Positions 24,893-32,855 of a stretch of DNA of 64,000 nt are shown here, piece after piece. Location of the stretch: NCBI RefSeq assembly GCF_014230145.1, contig NZ_JACHVC010000006.1:124001-188000 (forward strand). Reading direction: 5' to 3'. How positions within the stretch are numbered: position 1 is the first letter of the stretch; each line of letters opens with the position of its first letter. A program made the position numbers and the translations under genes. The notes under the pieces were generated by a model that was not told the DNA's origin, did no database searches, and worked only from the letters and a program-made list of their open reading frames with translations. This stretch comes from Pelagicoccus albus. Lineage in GTDB: Bacteria; Verrucomicrobiota; Verrucomicrobiia; Opitutales; Opitutaceae.

Positions 24893-25546
24893 ATGAAGAA
24901 ACGTTCCCTTGTAGCATTTTTGTGTCTTGGAGCGCTCGTTTCACTCGAGGCGCGCGCTAGCTCTGATTCGAGCGAGGAAGCCGCCTATTGGCAGACTGTA
25001 ATGAAGCGGGGCGACAAGATCGTTGCCAAGATGGATCTCAAGGATCGTGGTGTAGAAGACCGCGTATCAGAAATCATCGCTGCCCAGTACCGAGATCTTC
25101 GCGACATCCATGACGGGAGGGACGCGAAGGTAGCGGAGCTTAAGGAAAGCGGGGCGGCAGCAGAAGAAATCGAAACCCTTAAACGAGAGGCGGATCTGGA
25201 TGTGTACGAGCTTCACTACGCGTTTTTGGCTAAACTCTCCACTGAGTTGAACGAGGAACAAGTCGAGCAGGTGAAGGACGGCATGACCTATGGCGTGGTA
25301 CCTAACACCTACTACCGCTACATGCAGCTATTGGGAGATTTGGATGATGTGCACAAACGCTACATCTATGCCGCTTTGGTGGAGGCTCGAGAGCATGCTA
25401 TGGATGAAGGCTCTTCAGATGAGAAGCACAAGCGTTTCGGAAAATATAAAGGTCGCATCAACAACTACCTCTCCAAGCTGGGAGTGAATATGAAGGAACG
25501 TGAGCGTATTTTGGCCGAAAAGGAAAAGGCGGCTAGAGCGGAGTAG
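24893..25546 (+). CDS. DUF3826 secreted protein
   Basis: 217 residues from ATG 24893 (the frame is open 54 nt further upstream). Signal peptide MKKRSLVAFLCLGALVSLEA. The middle is charged and helical (EIETLKREADLDVYELHYAF, LNEEQVEQVKDGMTYGVVPN) and matches the DUF3826 pattern with the conserved YGVVPNTYYRY stretch. DUF3826 proteins are often found beside pectin and other polysaccharide degradation genes; their function is unknown. It lies 24 bp before the pectate lyase and is probably co-transcribed with it. Confidence 0.82.
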   Translation: MKKRSLVAFLCLGALVSLEARASSDSSEEAAYWQTVMKRGDKIVAKMDLKDRGVEDRVSEIIAAQYRDLRDIHDGRDAKVAELKESGAAAEEIETLKREADLDVYELHYAFLAKLSTELNEEQVEQVKDGMTYGVVPNTYYRYMQLLGDLDDVHKRYIYAALVEAREHAMDEGSSDEKHKRFGKYKGRINNYLSKLGVNMKERERILAEKEKAARAE

Positions 25547-25570
25547 TAACTTCTCAGAGCTTAGAGCGTT

Positions 25571-27205
25571 GTGAAAAGGTTCTGTCTAAAAACACTGTTT
25601 TACACTTCGGTTTTTTCTGGGGTGCTTATCTCACCAACTTACGCTGGGTATCCAACAATCTCTGACGATGTGCAGGCAGAGTCGGATCGTTTGAAGGCTA
25701 TCATGCAGCAGAATTCCGATGCGGCATGGGAAAAGGCGTTGCCAGTTATCCAGGAATGGGAAGCGAAGGGTAAACCGTATATCCCGTCTGCCTCCCATCC
25801 GGATGATCTTCCGCAGGCTGATATTCCGGCGTTTCCAGGAGCTCAAGGTGGTGGCATGTACTCTTTTGGTGGACGCGGCGGAAAAGTCTTTGTCGTGACC
25901 AACTTGAACGATCGTGGTCCGGGTAGCTTCCGTGAAGCTTGCGAAGCGGGCGGTCCTAGAATCGTAGTCTTCAATGTGGCGGGAATTATCAAGCTGGAGG
26001 AGCGCCTTATCATCCGAGCTCCGTACATCACGATAGCGGGTGGCACGGCTCCAGGCGATGGCGTTTGCATCGCGGGAGATACGGTTGAGCTGGAAACGCA
26101 CGATGTTGTCATACGCCAAATGCGTTTCCGTAGGGGCGAGACTTGGGTGGGAGATCGTAACGATTCCTTGGGTGGAAATCCCATCGGCAACATCATGATC
26201 GACCATGTGTCCGCCAGTTGGGGATTGGATGAGAACATGTCCATGTACCGTCACATGTACGATCCAGGGGACGGCTCTAAGAAGCAGAAGCTGCCTACGG
26301 TAAACATCACCATCCAGAATTCGATTTTCAGCGAGGCCTTGGATACCTATGACCATGCCTTTGGAAGCACCATTGGTGGGTACAATAGCACATTTCACCA
26401 CAATCTTTGGGCAAGTAATACTGGCCGCAATGCAAGTGTTGGCATGATCTACGACTTCACTTTTGCCAACAACGTGATCTTTAATTGGCGGCATCGAACG
26501 ACGGATGGCGGGGATCATCGGAGCTATTACTCGATGATCAACAATTACTACAAGCCCGGTCCTGTAACGCCGGAAGGAGCGATTTCTCACCGCATCATCA
26601 AGCCCGAGGCTCGTCGCAGCAAATTCCCGATCAATGACTTCGGCCGAGTGTACGCCTCTGGAAACGTGATCGAGGGGAATGAGAAAGTGACTGCTGACAA
26701 TTGGGCGGGCGGTGTGCAGCTGGAAAAGGAAAATGGAGTCGTCCCGGAGAGAAAACTCCCTGAAATTCGTATCGATAAACCGTATCCACATTCTTATCTC
26801 GAAATCACTTCTGCCGAGCAGGCTTACGAGGACGTGCTTGAAAATGCGGGGGCAACTTTGCCGAAACGGGATCCTGTCGACGAACGTATCGTGAAGATGG
26901 TGCGAACGGGCGAGGTCCTTTACAAGGAGGGAAAGGGGATCATCACCGATATCAAGCAAGTGGGAGGCTATCCGGAGTATCATGGGAAGCCCTACAAGGA
27001 TAGCGACGGCGACGGCATGCCTGATAAGTGGGAGAAGATGCATGGTCTTAACCCCAAGGATGCTTCCGACGCTTCTGCCGACTTGAATGGCGACGGCTAC
27101 ACCAATATCGAAGACTTTATCAACGGTATGGATCCGTCGGCTCCAGCCCAGAAGTGGGAAACGCCTCGGACCTATAAGGACCTTTTCTGGAATCCTTTCA
27201 ACTAG
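25571..27205 (+). CDS. Secreted pectate lyase (right-handed beta-helix, PL1-like) with Ca-binding tail
   Basis: 544 residues. The start is GTG; the signal peptide is KRFCLKTLFYTSVFSGVLIS, ending at TYA. The lyase domain begins IPAFPGAQGGGMYSFGGRGG and VTNLNDRGPGSFREA, the typical opening of this family, followed by beta-helix coils with asparagine/valine ladders (IMIDHVSASWGLDENMSMYR, FHHNLWASNTGRN). The C-terminal segment KDSDGDGMPDKWEKMHGLNP plus DLNGDGYTNIEDFIN is a calcium-binding thrombospondin-3/dockerin-like motif often found on secreted polysaccharide lyases of this phylum. It cleaves polygalacturonate by beta-elimination outside the cell or in the periplasm. A REPIN follows the stop. 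Confidence 0.9.
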   Translation: MKRFCLKTLFYTSVFSGVLISPTYAGYPTISDDVQAESDRLKAIMQQNSDAAWEKALPVIQEWEAKGKPYIPSASHPDDLPQADIPAFPGAQGGGMYSFGGRGGKVFVVTNLNDRGPGSFREACEAGGPRIVVFNVAGIIKLEERLIIRAPYITIAGGTAPGDGVCIAGDTVELETHDVVIRQMRFRRGETWVGDRNDSLGGNPIGNIMIDHVSASWGLDENMSMYRHMYDPGDGSKKQKLPTVNITIQNSIFSEALDTYDHAFGSTIGGYNSTFHHNLWASNTGRNASVGMIYDFTFANNVIFNWRHRTTDGGDHRSYYSMINNYYKPGPVTPEGAISHRIIKPEARRSKFPINDFGRVYASGNVIEGNEKVTADNWAGGVQLEKENGVVPERKLPEIRIDKPYPHSYLEITSAEQAYEDVLENAGATLPKRDPVDERIVKMVRTGEVLYKEGKGIITDIKQVGGYPEYHGKPYKDSDGDGMPDKWEKMHGLNPKDASDASADLNGDGYTNIEDFINGMDPSAPAQKWETPRTYKDLFWNPFN

Positions 27206-27210
27206 TTAGG

Positions 27211-27275
27211 GTAGTAGCGACCTAGAGTCGCGATTTCATACGAATAATCGCGACGCGAGATCGCTCCTACCTTTT
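27211..27275 (+). repeat. REPIN-like inverted REP pair after pectate lyase
   Basis: Left arm 27211-27234 (GTAGTAGCGACC... type) and right arm 27247-27270, which is its approximate reverse complement (ends CGCTCCTAC), separated by 12 bp and followed by CTTTT. It may act as a terminator between pectate lyase and the esterase. Confidence 0.85.
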
Positions 27276-27288
27276 GCTGTTTTTGTTT

Positions 27289-28452
27289 ATGAAGTCATTA
27301 GCCTTCGCTCTCATCTGCTTGACTATCTCTTGTTCCTCTTTTGCCCAAAGTGGCGAATGGTACAGCAACGCGCTTGGTCATGCCATCGATTGGAAAGTTA
27401 TCCAGCAGCCATCTGAAGGGGAGTCGATAACCATTCTGAAACTGGGTGGATTGCCCGAGTTTCAAGCAAAGCAGGACGGGGTGGGGCTAGATGGCTCCCG
27501 AGTAATTGAATTCGACTATCGAGACGCTCCCGAGGCGATATTTCCTTACCTGAGCCGAGACATCCAAAAGCTTCGTAATGATTTGTTTCGAAACGAACTC
27601 TTTAAGGAGTTAGATTTGGATTACGCTCGGATATTCATTCTGCCTGAAGGCTATGGCTTGAAGCCTGATGTACTTTATTTCGTTAATGAGCAGCGACCTC
27701 TTTTAATGGATATCGCGTATCCGCTAGATGCGGACGGATCTGTTCCGTGTGTTTTAGAATTTTCGTGTGACAATACAGATCGCATGGGGAATTTCTCGCT
27801 CGCGGTTTGTCGGGACACTTTGTTGGAAGGCTTTGCTACGGCTGGCTACGCCTTCGCCATGGCGGATCACCCCGTTCCTCCGCCCTACAAAGGCTTAGAT
27901 CCGATGGTTGACTGCATTCCCAAGATCAAGGCAGCGACGCGAACCCTGCGTGGTGCGGGGCGTGAATTAGGTTTATCGGATGATATCGCGGTGGCAGGGT
28001 TCTCTCGCGGAAGCGGTATGGCATTAGCCCTAGTGACAACTGAAGGAAACGGCAGCTTTGAGGTGAAAGGCGAGTATCCGGAAGAAGATGACACTGTTCA
28101 GGCGGCGATAGTTCTTTCCGGGCGTTTTACTTATCTTAATCTTTTGAAGAATGATAAGATGTGGCCGCGATATTTGAAGGCTTGGGGAGAATCAGATGAG
28201 AATCCTGTTCTCTGGAAAGAGCAGGGGGCGTTGGATTATCTCGAGGGAGCTACCAAGCCGCTCTTTCTCAGTATCAACAGTGGGGAGGGGCCGGACGCTC
28301 AGCACCAGATGTCTTTGTTGCGTCAGCGTCTAACGCTTTGGGGAAGTCCCTACAGGTATGCGACAGATTCCGACGGTCTAGGACACAAAGTTCCTCTCGA
28401 TCCGGTCTTGTTGGAGAGCATGCGTGACTATTTGCGAGATAACTTGAACTGA
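27289..28452 (+). CDS. Secreted alpha/beta-hydrolase (carbohydrate esterase-like)
   Basis: 387 residues from ATG 27289 (an in-frame ATG 15 nt upstream, at 27274, is less likely). Signal peptide MKSLAFALICLTISCSSFAQ. The nucleophile elbow is GFSRGSG (Ser239) and the probable catalytic histidine is in DSDGLGHKVP near residue 368. It resembles esterases found in polysaccharide utilisation loci that remove acetyl or methyl esters from pectin-type polymers; the exact ester is not known. It stands alone after a REPIN and is convergent with the GH105 gene (10-bp gap). Confidence 0.78.
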   Translation: MKSLAFALICLTISCSSFAQSGEWYSNALGHAIDWKVIQQPSEGESITILKLGGLPEFQAKQDGVGLDGSRVIEFDYRDAPEAIFPYLSRDIQKLRNDLFRNELFKELDLDYARIFILPEGYGLKPDVLYFVNEQRPLLMDIAYPLDADGSVPCVLEFSCDNTDRMGNFSLAVCRDTLLEGFATAGYAFAMADHPVPPPYKGLDPMVDCIPKIKAATRTLRGAGRELGLSDDIAVAGFSRGSGMALALVTTEGNGSFEVKGEYPEEDDTVQAAIVLSGRFTYLNLLKNDKMWPRYLKAWGESDENPVLWKEQGALDYLEGATKPLFLSINSGEGPDAQHQMSLLRQRLTLWGSPYRYATDSDGLGHKVPLDPVLLESMRDYLRDNLN

Positions 28453-28462
28453 AAATTCTCTC

Positions 28463-29839
28463 TTACCAATCGGGTGTCTCGCCAAAATGGACTCCACCAT
28501 CGTGTACCCGAGCTTTTGAGCCTAGACCTTGGCGTAGTCTTATCATTTCTGCTCCTGCTAGGAGGACGGGTCCGTATCCATGGGCTGCGTACATGCTGGT
28601 GGCCCGGTAGGCGTAGAACGCTTTGTCCCAGCCCATTCCGGTACCGACGCAGGTGCCTTCCACTTGGCCTTCTTCGTTGATTTTTTCCGCTACCGCGTTC
28701 CAGCCGAGGGATGCGATGGGGCCGTAGGTCAATGGATCTAGCCAGCCTTCATTAATACCTTTTGCCAATCCGAAAACAAACATGGCGCTGGCTGAGGTTT
28801 CCTCATAGGTGCCGGGCTCGTTGAGCAGTTGGTGCCAAAGTCCGTTGATGCCTTGAGTTGTGGATAGCCCAGCCGCATGCGCTTGAAAAAGCTCGAGCAT
28901 TTTCTCGTAACCCGGGTGGTCTTTCGGAAGTTCTGACAACAGTTCCGCGTTTGCCATGAAAGCCCAGCCGTTGGCTCTGGCCCACGGGAAATAGGGATGG
29001 GGATCCATTTCTTGTACCCAGCCATGTCGGTACAAGCCTTCTTCCTCAATGAACATGCGTTCGGAGAACTGGGTCATTTGTCTGACCGCATCATCGAAGT
29101 AGTTTGAATCACCTGTGTAGGCTGCCATCTGCGTCAAGGCGGGCACGCTCATGTAGAGATCGTCCAGCCATAGGCTGTCTTTCATAGGCCGGTTGCGTGC
29201 TAAGGTGCCGTCTTCGAGGCGGTATTGTTCGGTGCCGACGTGATGTAAGCCGCTTTGCCAAAGTGTATCCAAATTTTCCACGACACCAGCTGCTTGTGCC
29301 TTGATCATGGCAGCTGACATAGCCCCGCAATGGTCAAGAGAATGGGGTTCAAGTAGCCGTTTGGTTGGATAGCGTTCGGGACGATCATCTTCAGCCATTT
29401 CACCATAGACCTCGCTCAATTCTCTTATAGTCGTCAGACGCTCTGAAACGAATCGATTGAAATCCTCATTTCCTGTTGCTTCCGCCGCTGATAGCATGCC
29501 CGCATAGGTGACACCCCATTCGTAGCTTACCAAGGCAAAAGGACCGCGTACTAGACCAGGGAGTCGAGGCCATTTCTCTCCCTCCTCTAGGGCTTTTTCC
29601 GTCTCCAAGTCGCCGATACGGATTGGACTAGCTGTTTCCAGATAGCGAAGCACCGATTCCAGTTTGGCCAGGATTTCTTCAGTCTCAGCAACCTCATAGG
29701 ATACGGGCATTGCGGATGGCTTCTTCCACAAACCAAGTGCAGGTTCTGCATCTGGCCCTATCAACTGGGCATCGAGCGGTGAGGGTGGGATTAGCAAGAC
29801 TGCAATGAGTGAGAGTGAGAGGTAGGGGAGTCCTTTCAT
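28463..29839 (-). CDS. GH105 unsaturated glucuronyl/rhamnogalacturonyl hydrolase (YteR-like)
   Basis: 458 residues from ATG 29839; the frame opens further to a TTG at 29854. Signal peptide KGLPYLSLSLIAVLLIPPSP. GH88/GH105 (alpha/alpha)6-barrel features: WGVTYAGMLSAAEATGNEDF, NRPMKDSLWLDDLYMSVPAL holding the catalytic Asp of the family (WLDD), and HGWVQEMDPHPYFPWARANG. It removes unsaturated uronic acids from oligosaccharides left by pectate or rhamnogalacturonan lyases and so works after the lyase at 25.6 kb. It is preceded on the minus strand by a terminator (29989-30019), so it has its own promoter. Confidence 0.9.
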   Translation of the reverse strand: MKGLPYLSLSLIAVLLIPPSPLDAQLIGPDAEPALGLWKKPSAMPVSYEVAETEEILAKLESVLRYLETASPIRIGDLETEKALEEGEKWPRLPGLVRGPFALVSYEWGVTYAGMLSAAEATGNEDFNRFVSERLTTIRELSEVYGEMAEDDRPERYPTKRLLEPHSLDHCGAMSAAMIKAQAAGVVENLDTLWQSGLHHVGTEQYRLEDGTLARNRPMKDSLWLDDLYMSVPALTQMAAYTGDSNYFDDAVRQMTQFSERMFIEEEGLYRHGWVQEMDPHPYFPWARANGWAFMANAELLSELPKDHPGYEKMLELFQAHAAGLSTTQGINGLWHQLLNEPGTYEETSASAMFVFGLAKGINEGWLDPLTYGPIASLGWNAVAEKINEEGQVEGTCVGTGMGWDKAFYAYRATSMYAAHGYGPVLLAGAEMIRLRQGLGSKARVHDGGVHFGETPDW

Positions 29840-29988
29840 GGGGGGAATTCTCAATGTAGGGTTGTGCGAGCGGGGTAGTGTAGCGAAGTCGACAGAGTAC
29901 TCTGCAATTGCCGTTTAATTAAAGTGGTCCTTGCGCTTACAGTAAGTATCTCTGTGGTCCTTATTGTTCGAAGGAGGATGCTCGAGCA
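29840..29988 (-). promoter_or_regulatory. Upstream region of the GH105 gene
   Basis: The gap holds the 12-bp perfect palindrome CAGAGTACTCTG (29893-29904), a possible operator. No sure -35/-10 pair was picked out. Confidence 0.3.
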
Positions 29989-30019
29989 CGAAAATGGCGT
30001 ACCCGATTCAGGTACGCCA
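29989..30019 (-). terminator. Terminator of the GH2-esterase operon (minus strand)
   Basis: TGGCGTACC (29995-30003) pairs with GGTACGCCA (30011-30019) around a 7-nt loop. Read on the minus strand it is followed by TTTT. It ends the run that starts at 35257. Confidence 0.82.
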
Positions 30020-30046
30020 CAGGGATACGATGAAGTCGTTTTGCTG

Positions 30047-30640
30047 CTACTTTTTACTCGCTAATTTCTCGTAGCGACTGAGGAAGGCTGTCACCAAGCT
30101 CGCGTGGATGGGAACTTCGGTTTCTCCAAAGGTGTTTTTTACCCAAAGGTCTATCCCTGTGTCTGCATGGCTCTTCAGGATTTCCGGAGTGATGGTGATA
30201 GACGAAATCTGAGTTAGCTGATCGTATGCTGGGTTTCTTTGCGGATCGCCCGCTTCGGTAGGGAGTACTCTGTCCCCGATTCGAGCGCTGGTGTAGTCCA
30301 TTGATTTTCGATCGTATTCGGTCATGCCTTGATGCAACTTGGCGACGATTAGCTGATGAGCTACAGGCTTCCCGTCCCGGAATGCCACTCTAAAATAGTG
30401 AGCCATGGCAGGAGTCGAAGGATGGGCGACTTGAGGCGACTCTAGCCAGGTTATGCCGGTTGATCGGTCCTTATTTATCTGTGTTTCGAAAGCGTACTTT
30501 TTGTAATCGCGTTTGTGGATTTTGAGCTCCTTTTTGTCCATGTCAGCTATCGCTTTGGGTGGAGCTGCTTCAAGTAAAAGGGCGTTTCCAGTTGCGACGC
30601 ATAGGGCAATCGCGGTGCATAGTAGTTTGCGTGTTTTCAT
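30047..30640 (-). CDS. Secreted protein of unknown function
   Basis: 197 residues from ATG 30640 (the frame is open further upstream, but the signal peptide MKTRKLLCTAIALCVATGNA fixes this start). I do not recognise a family. The mature part is polar, with a basic N-terminal stretch (DKKELKIHKRDYKKYAF) and a repeated pattern of short beta-strand-like segments (AHYFRVAFRDGKPVAHQLIV; ISSITITPEILKSHADTGID). It is the last gene of the GH2-esterase run, 52 bp after the esterase and just before a terminator, so it is likely co-expressed. It may assist those enzymes or bind sugar. Function unassigned. Confidence 0.7.
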   Translation of the reverse strand: MKTRKLLCTAIALCVATGNALLLEAAPPKAIADMDKKELKIHKRDYKKYAFETQINKDRSTGITWLESPQVAHPSTPAMAHYFRVAFRDGKPVAHQLIVAKLHQGMTEYDRKSMDYTSARIGDRVLPTEAGDPQRNPAYDQLTQISSITITPEILKSHADTGIDLWVKNTFGETEVPIHASLVTAFLSRYEKLASKK

Positions 30641-30692
30641 TAGGGTATAAGGTTGGGTTTTCTTGTTTTCGAAAGGGGATGAACGAAGCTGA

Positions 30693-32855
30693 TTAATTTG
30701 AGTGTTTGAAGGTCCAGACGTCTCCGCGTGTGAGTTCGCCGGCTTTGCTGATACTATCGACTCTCCACGTGTAGTATCCGGTTTTTGGATCGGTAACTTC
30801 AAAGGAGTTTTGATTCAAGAGACCTTGCCAAGTGCTAGAGCTGCGGCCGGCTTTGAGGACCTTTTCTTGTGTCGAACTGAGTTCGTCACCGAAATTGAGA
30901 TACAGAATGTAGGTGTCGCCCTTTTGTCCTGGCTGCCAGCTGAGCGTGAGTCCTCCATCCTCTGTGGTCTGAGTCGTTGCTCCGGTTTGGGGGAGTGGAG
31001 AGTTCGCTTGTTTGCTTGGATCGGGTGCGTCGATTACGATCTCGACCAAATCGGCTATCGAACCCTCGATTACCTTTTGAAGAGTAAAACCCTTTTGTGT
31101 GAAAAATTGCTGGAAGGAGATGTCTTTGCCTCGTTGCTGGACTGCAATGGTATGCGGATTTTCCGAGAGGCCGCTTATCGTCAGGGTGAAGGAGTCTTCA
31201 CTCAGTTTTGATAGAGTTATGACGCAGCCTTCGAGCTCGAATGATTGGTCCTCGTTGCCCTTTAACTCTCGGTAGTCGTCTGCCCCCGGATCCGTGAATT
31301 GAATTCGTTCCGCCTTATGAAATTGAGGCAGGAGCGTTTCGATCTTCTTCTTGTCGGTGCGGAATGGGTACAAGGGCAGCTTGTCGCTTCCGGTGTAAGG
31401 GGCTTGGGCCTTTTCATCCCAAGCGTAACGGGTGTAGATCGGCTTCTCGACAAACTCGCTTGATAGAATAGCGTTCGCTCCTCTCCACTTGACCTCGGCG
31501 GGATAATAGACCGCGTCTTTTCCGGCGATCTCGAAGGCTCCTAGCTCTCCGGCGGCAATGTTCTGACTCTCTTTGAGTTTTTGGGTGAAGCTCGCTTTAA
31601 GGCGCTTCTTACCTTGGATTATGGTAGAAATTAGTTGCGGGATTTCGCTTTTGTCTCCGGGACGAGAATAGGTCGACTCCAAGGCAAGGTTGGCAAAACG
31701 ATAGCCTACATCTCTCTTGTTGACGGGGTGAATATCGCGAACGTTTTTGACCAGGTCGAAAGTCGGGATCATTTCGATCCCGTTTTCTGCGTCGACCACT
31801 GAGGCTTGAGTTTCCCAAAAATAGGGAAGGGCATCGAGGCTCGGTGTCTTGTCGCCGATCCATTCCGAGTATGTGAAAGGCGCTATTTGGGCGAAGTAGA
31901 AGGGAGCCTCGCTGTCGCTCCAGGCGTCCCTCCAAGATTTGATCAAGGCTCTCATCTTATCGGCGTAGATGGAGCCGTCGCCATGCATCAAGTTAGCTTC
32001 GCCTTGGTACCATAGAAATCCTCGCAAGGAGAAAGGGGCAAGCGGCTCGACCATGCTCTCGTAGAGTTCGGTGGCTTGTACGCCTTTGACCCAGGCGAAA
32101 TAAGGTTGGTCGAGAAGGGGCGCCAGCTCTTCGTCGTGCTGGAAAGCTTGGTCTGGCATCCACGCTTCGATCATGGTGCCTCCGTAGGCACAGTGTATCA
32201 AGCCGATGGGCACATCTAGCTCGGCGTGCAGCTTTTCGCCGAAATGGAAACCGGCTGCGGAGAAACGCATCGATTCCACGGTCTCAGGACTGCAGCGTTT
32301 CCACAGCATCTGGTTTTCTTCGTTCTTCACCACCCCATGCCGAGGCATGACGAAGAGGCGAAGATGGGGCAGGTCCGCATCCTTCAGGACTTCTGGGTAA
32401 CCGAGGGTAGGCTTTTGGCCCTTTTGTTCGCCCAGCGGCTTGTCCATGTTGGATTGGCCGGAGCAGAACCACACTTCGCCAACGAGAACGTCGTCGAAGA
32501 TAAGCTCGTTGTTGCCCGTTAGGCTTAGGCTGCGGGGGCTCGCCGAAGCTTTAAGCGGGGCGAGGGCGAGGGACCAATTCCCGGATTCGTCTGCGGTGGT
32601 CGATACCACTTGCTCAGAGAACTGGGCGGTTACGTTTTCACCAGGATCGGCGGTTCCCCAGAGCTTAACTGGCATCTCCCGCTGCAAAACCATGTGGTCG
32701 GTGAAGATCGGCGGGCAAGTGATGTCGGCTTGCGTGAGCGGGGCGAGTGAAAGGAGTAGGGTTGGCAGGATTGCTCTCGCTAGGCGGCGAGTGTGTGGCG
32801 ATTTATCGCGACCAAGGTCGCTCCTACTTGTCTTTTGGCTGTTGCGGATTCTCAT
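30693..32855 (-). CDS. Sialate O-acetylesterase-like carbohydrate esterase (SASA/SGNH) with REP-derived N-terminus
   Basis: 720 residues. The start at 32855 is fixed by a 4-bp ATGA overlap with the upstream GH2 gene. SGNH-hydrolase features: GQSNM with nucleophile Ser135, LWYQGEANLM, and the catalytic histidine in DIHPVNKRDVGYRFANLA. The C-terminal ~100 residues resemble a fibronectin type III domain (GLTLSWQPGQKGDTYILYLN, YYTWRVDSISKAGEL). It probably removes acetyl groups from sugars released by its neighbours. An REP element (32805-32827) lies in frame within codons 9-17 and encodes the residues RSDLGRD. No downstream ATG/GTG/TTG can give a signal peptide, so the REP appears to be translated. 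Confidence 0.88.
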   Translation of the reverse strand: MRIRNSQKTSRSDLGRDKSPHTRRLARAILPTLLLSLAPLTQADITCPPIFTDHMVLQREMPVKLWGTADPGENVTAQFSEQVVSTTADESGNWSLALAPLKASASPRSLSLTGNNELIFDDVLVGEVWFCSGQSNMDKPLGEQKGQKPTLGYPEVLKDADLPHLRLFVMPRHGVVKNEENQMLWKRCSPETVESMRFSAAGFHFGEKLHAELDVPIGLIHCAYGGTMIEAWMPDQAFQHDEELAPLLDQPYFAWVKGVQATELYESMVEPLAPFSLRGFLWYQGEANLMHGDGSIYADKMRALIKSWRDAWSDSEAPFYFAQIAPFTYSEWIGDKTPSLDALPYFWETQASVVDAENGIEMIPTFDLVKNVRDIHPVNKRDVGYRFANLALESTYSRPGDKSEIPQLISTIIQGKKRLKASFTQKLKESQNIAAGELGAFEIAGKDAVYYPAEVKWRGANAILSSEFVEKPIYTRYAWDEKAQAPYTGSDKLPLYPFRTDKKKIETLLPQFHKAERIQFTDPGADDYRELKGNEDQSFELEGCVITLSKLSEDSFTLTISGLSENPHTIAVQQRGKDISFQQFFTQKGFTLQKVIEGSIADLVEIVIDAPDPSKQANSPLPQTGATTQTTEDGGLTLSWQPGQKGDTYILYLNFGDELSSTQEKVLKAGRSSSTWQGLLNQNSFEVTDPKTGYYTWRVDSISKAGELTRGDVWTFKHSN
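32805..32827 (-). repeat. REP element inside esterase coding sequence
   Basis: The 23-mer (beginning GTAGGAGCGAC, ending GTCGCGAT) on the minus strand, identical to the copies at 1044, 7634, 39954 and 61749. It lies in the signal-peptide n-region of the esterase gene and reads RSDLGRD. Confidence 0.9.

Noticed and set aside
25631-27043. Minus-strand open frame of 470 codons opposite the pectate lyase
   Set aside because: Antisense shadow of a high-quality plus-strand gene; low-complexity His/Arg/Val-rich translation without domain features.
19382-27275. Spaced repeats considered as a CRISPR array
   Set aside because: Copies are dispersed by kilobases, palindromic, lack regular spacers and no cas gene is near. 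REP-type elements explain them.
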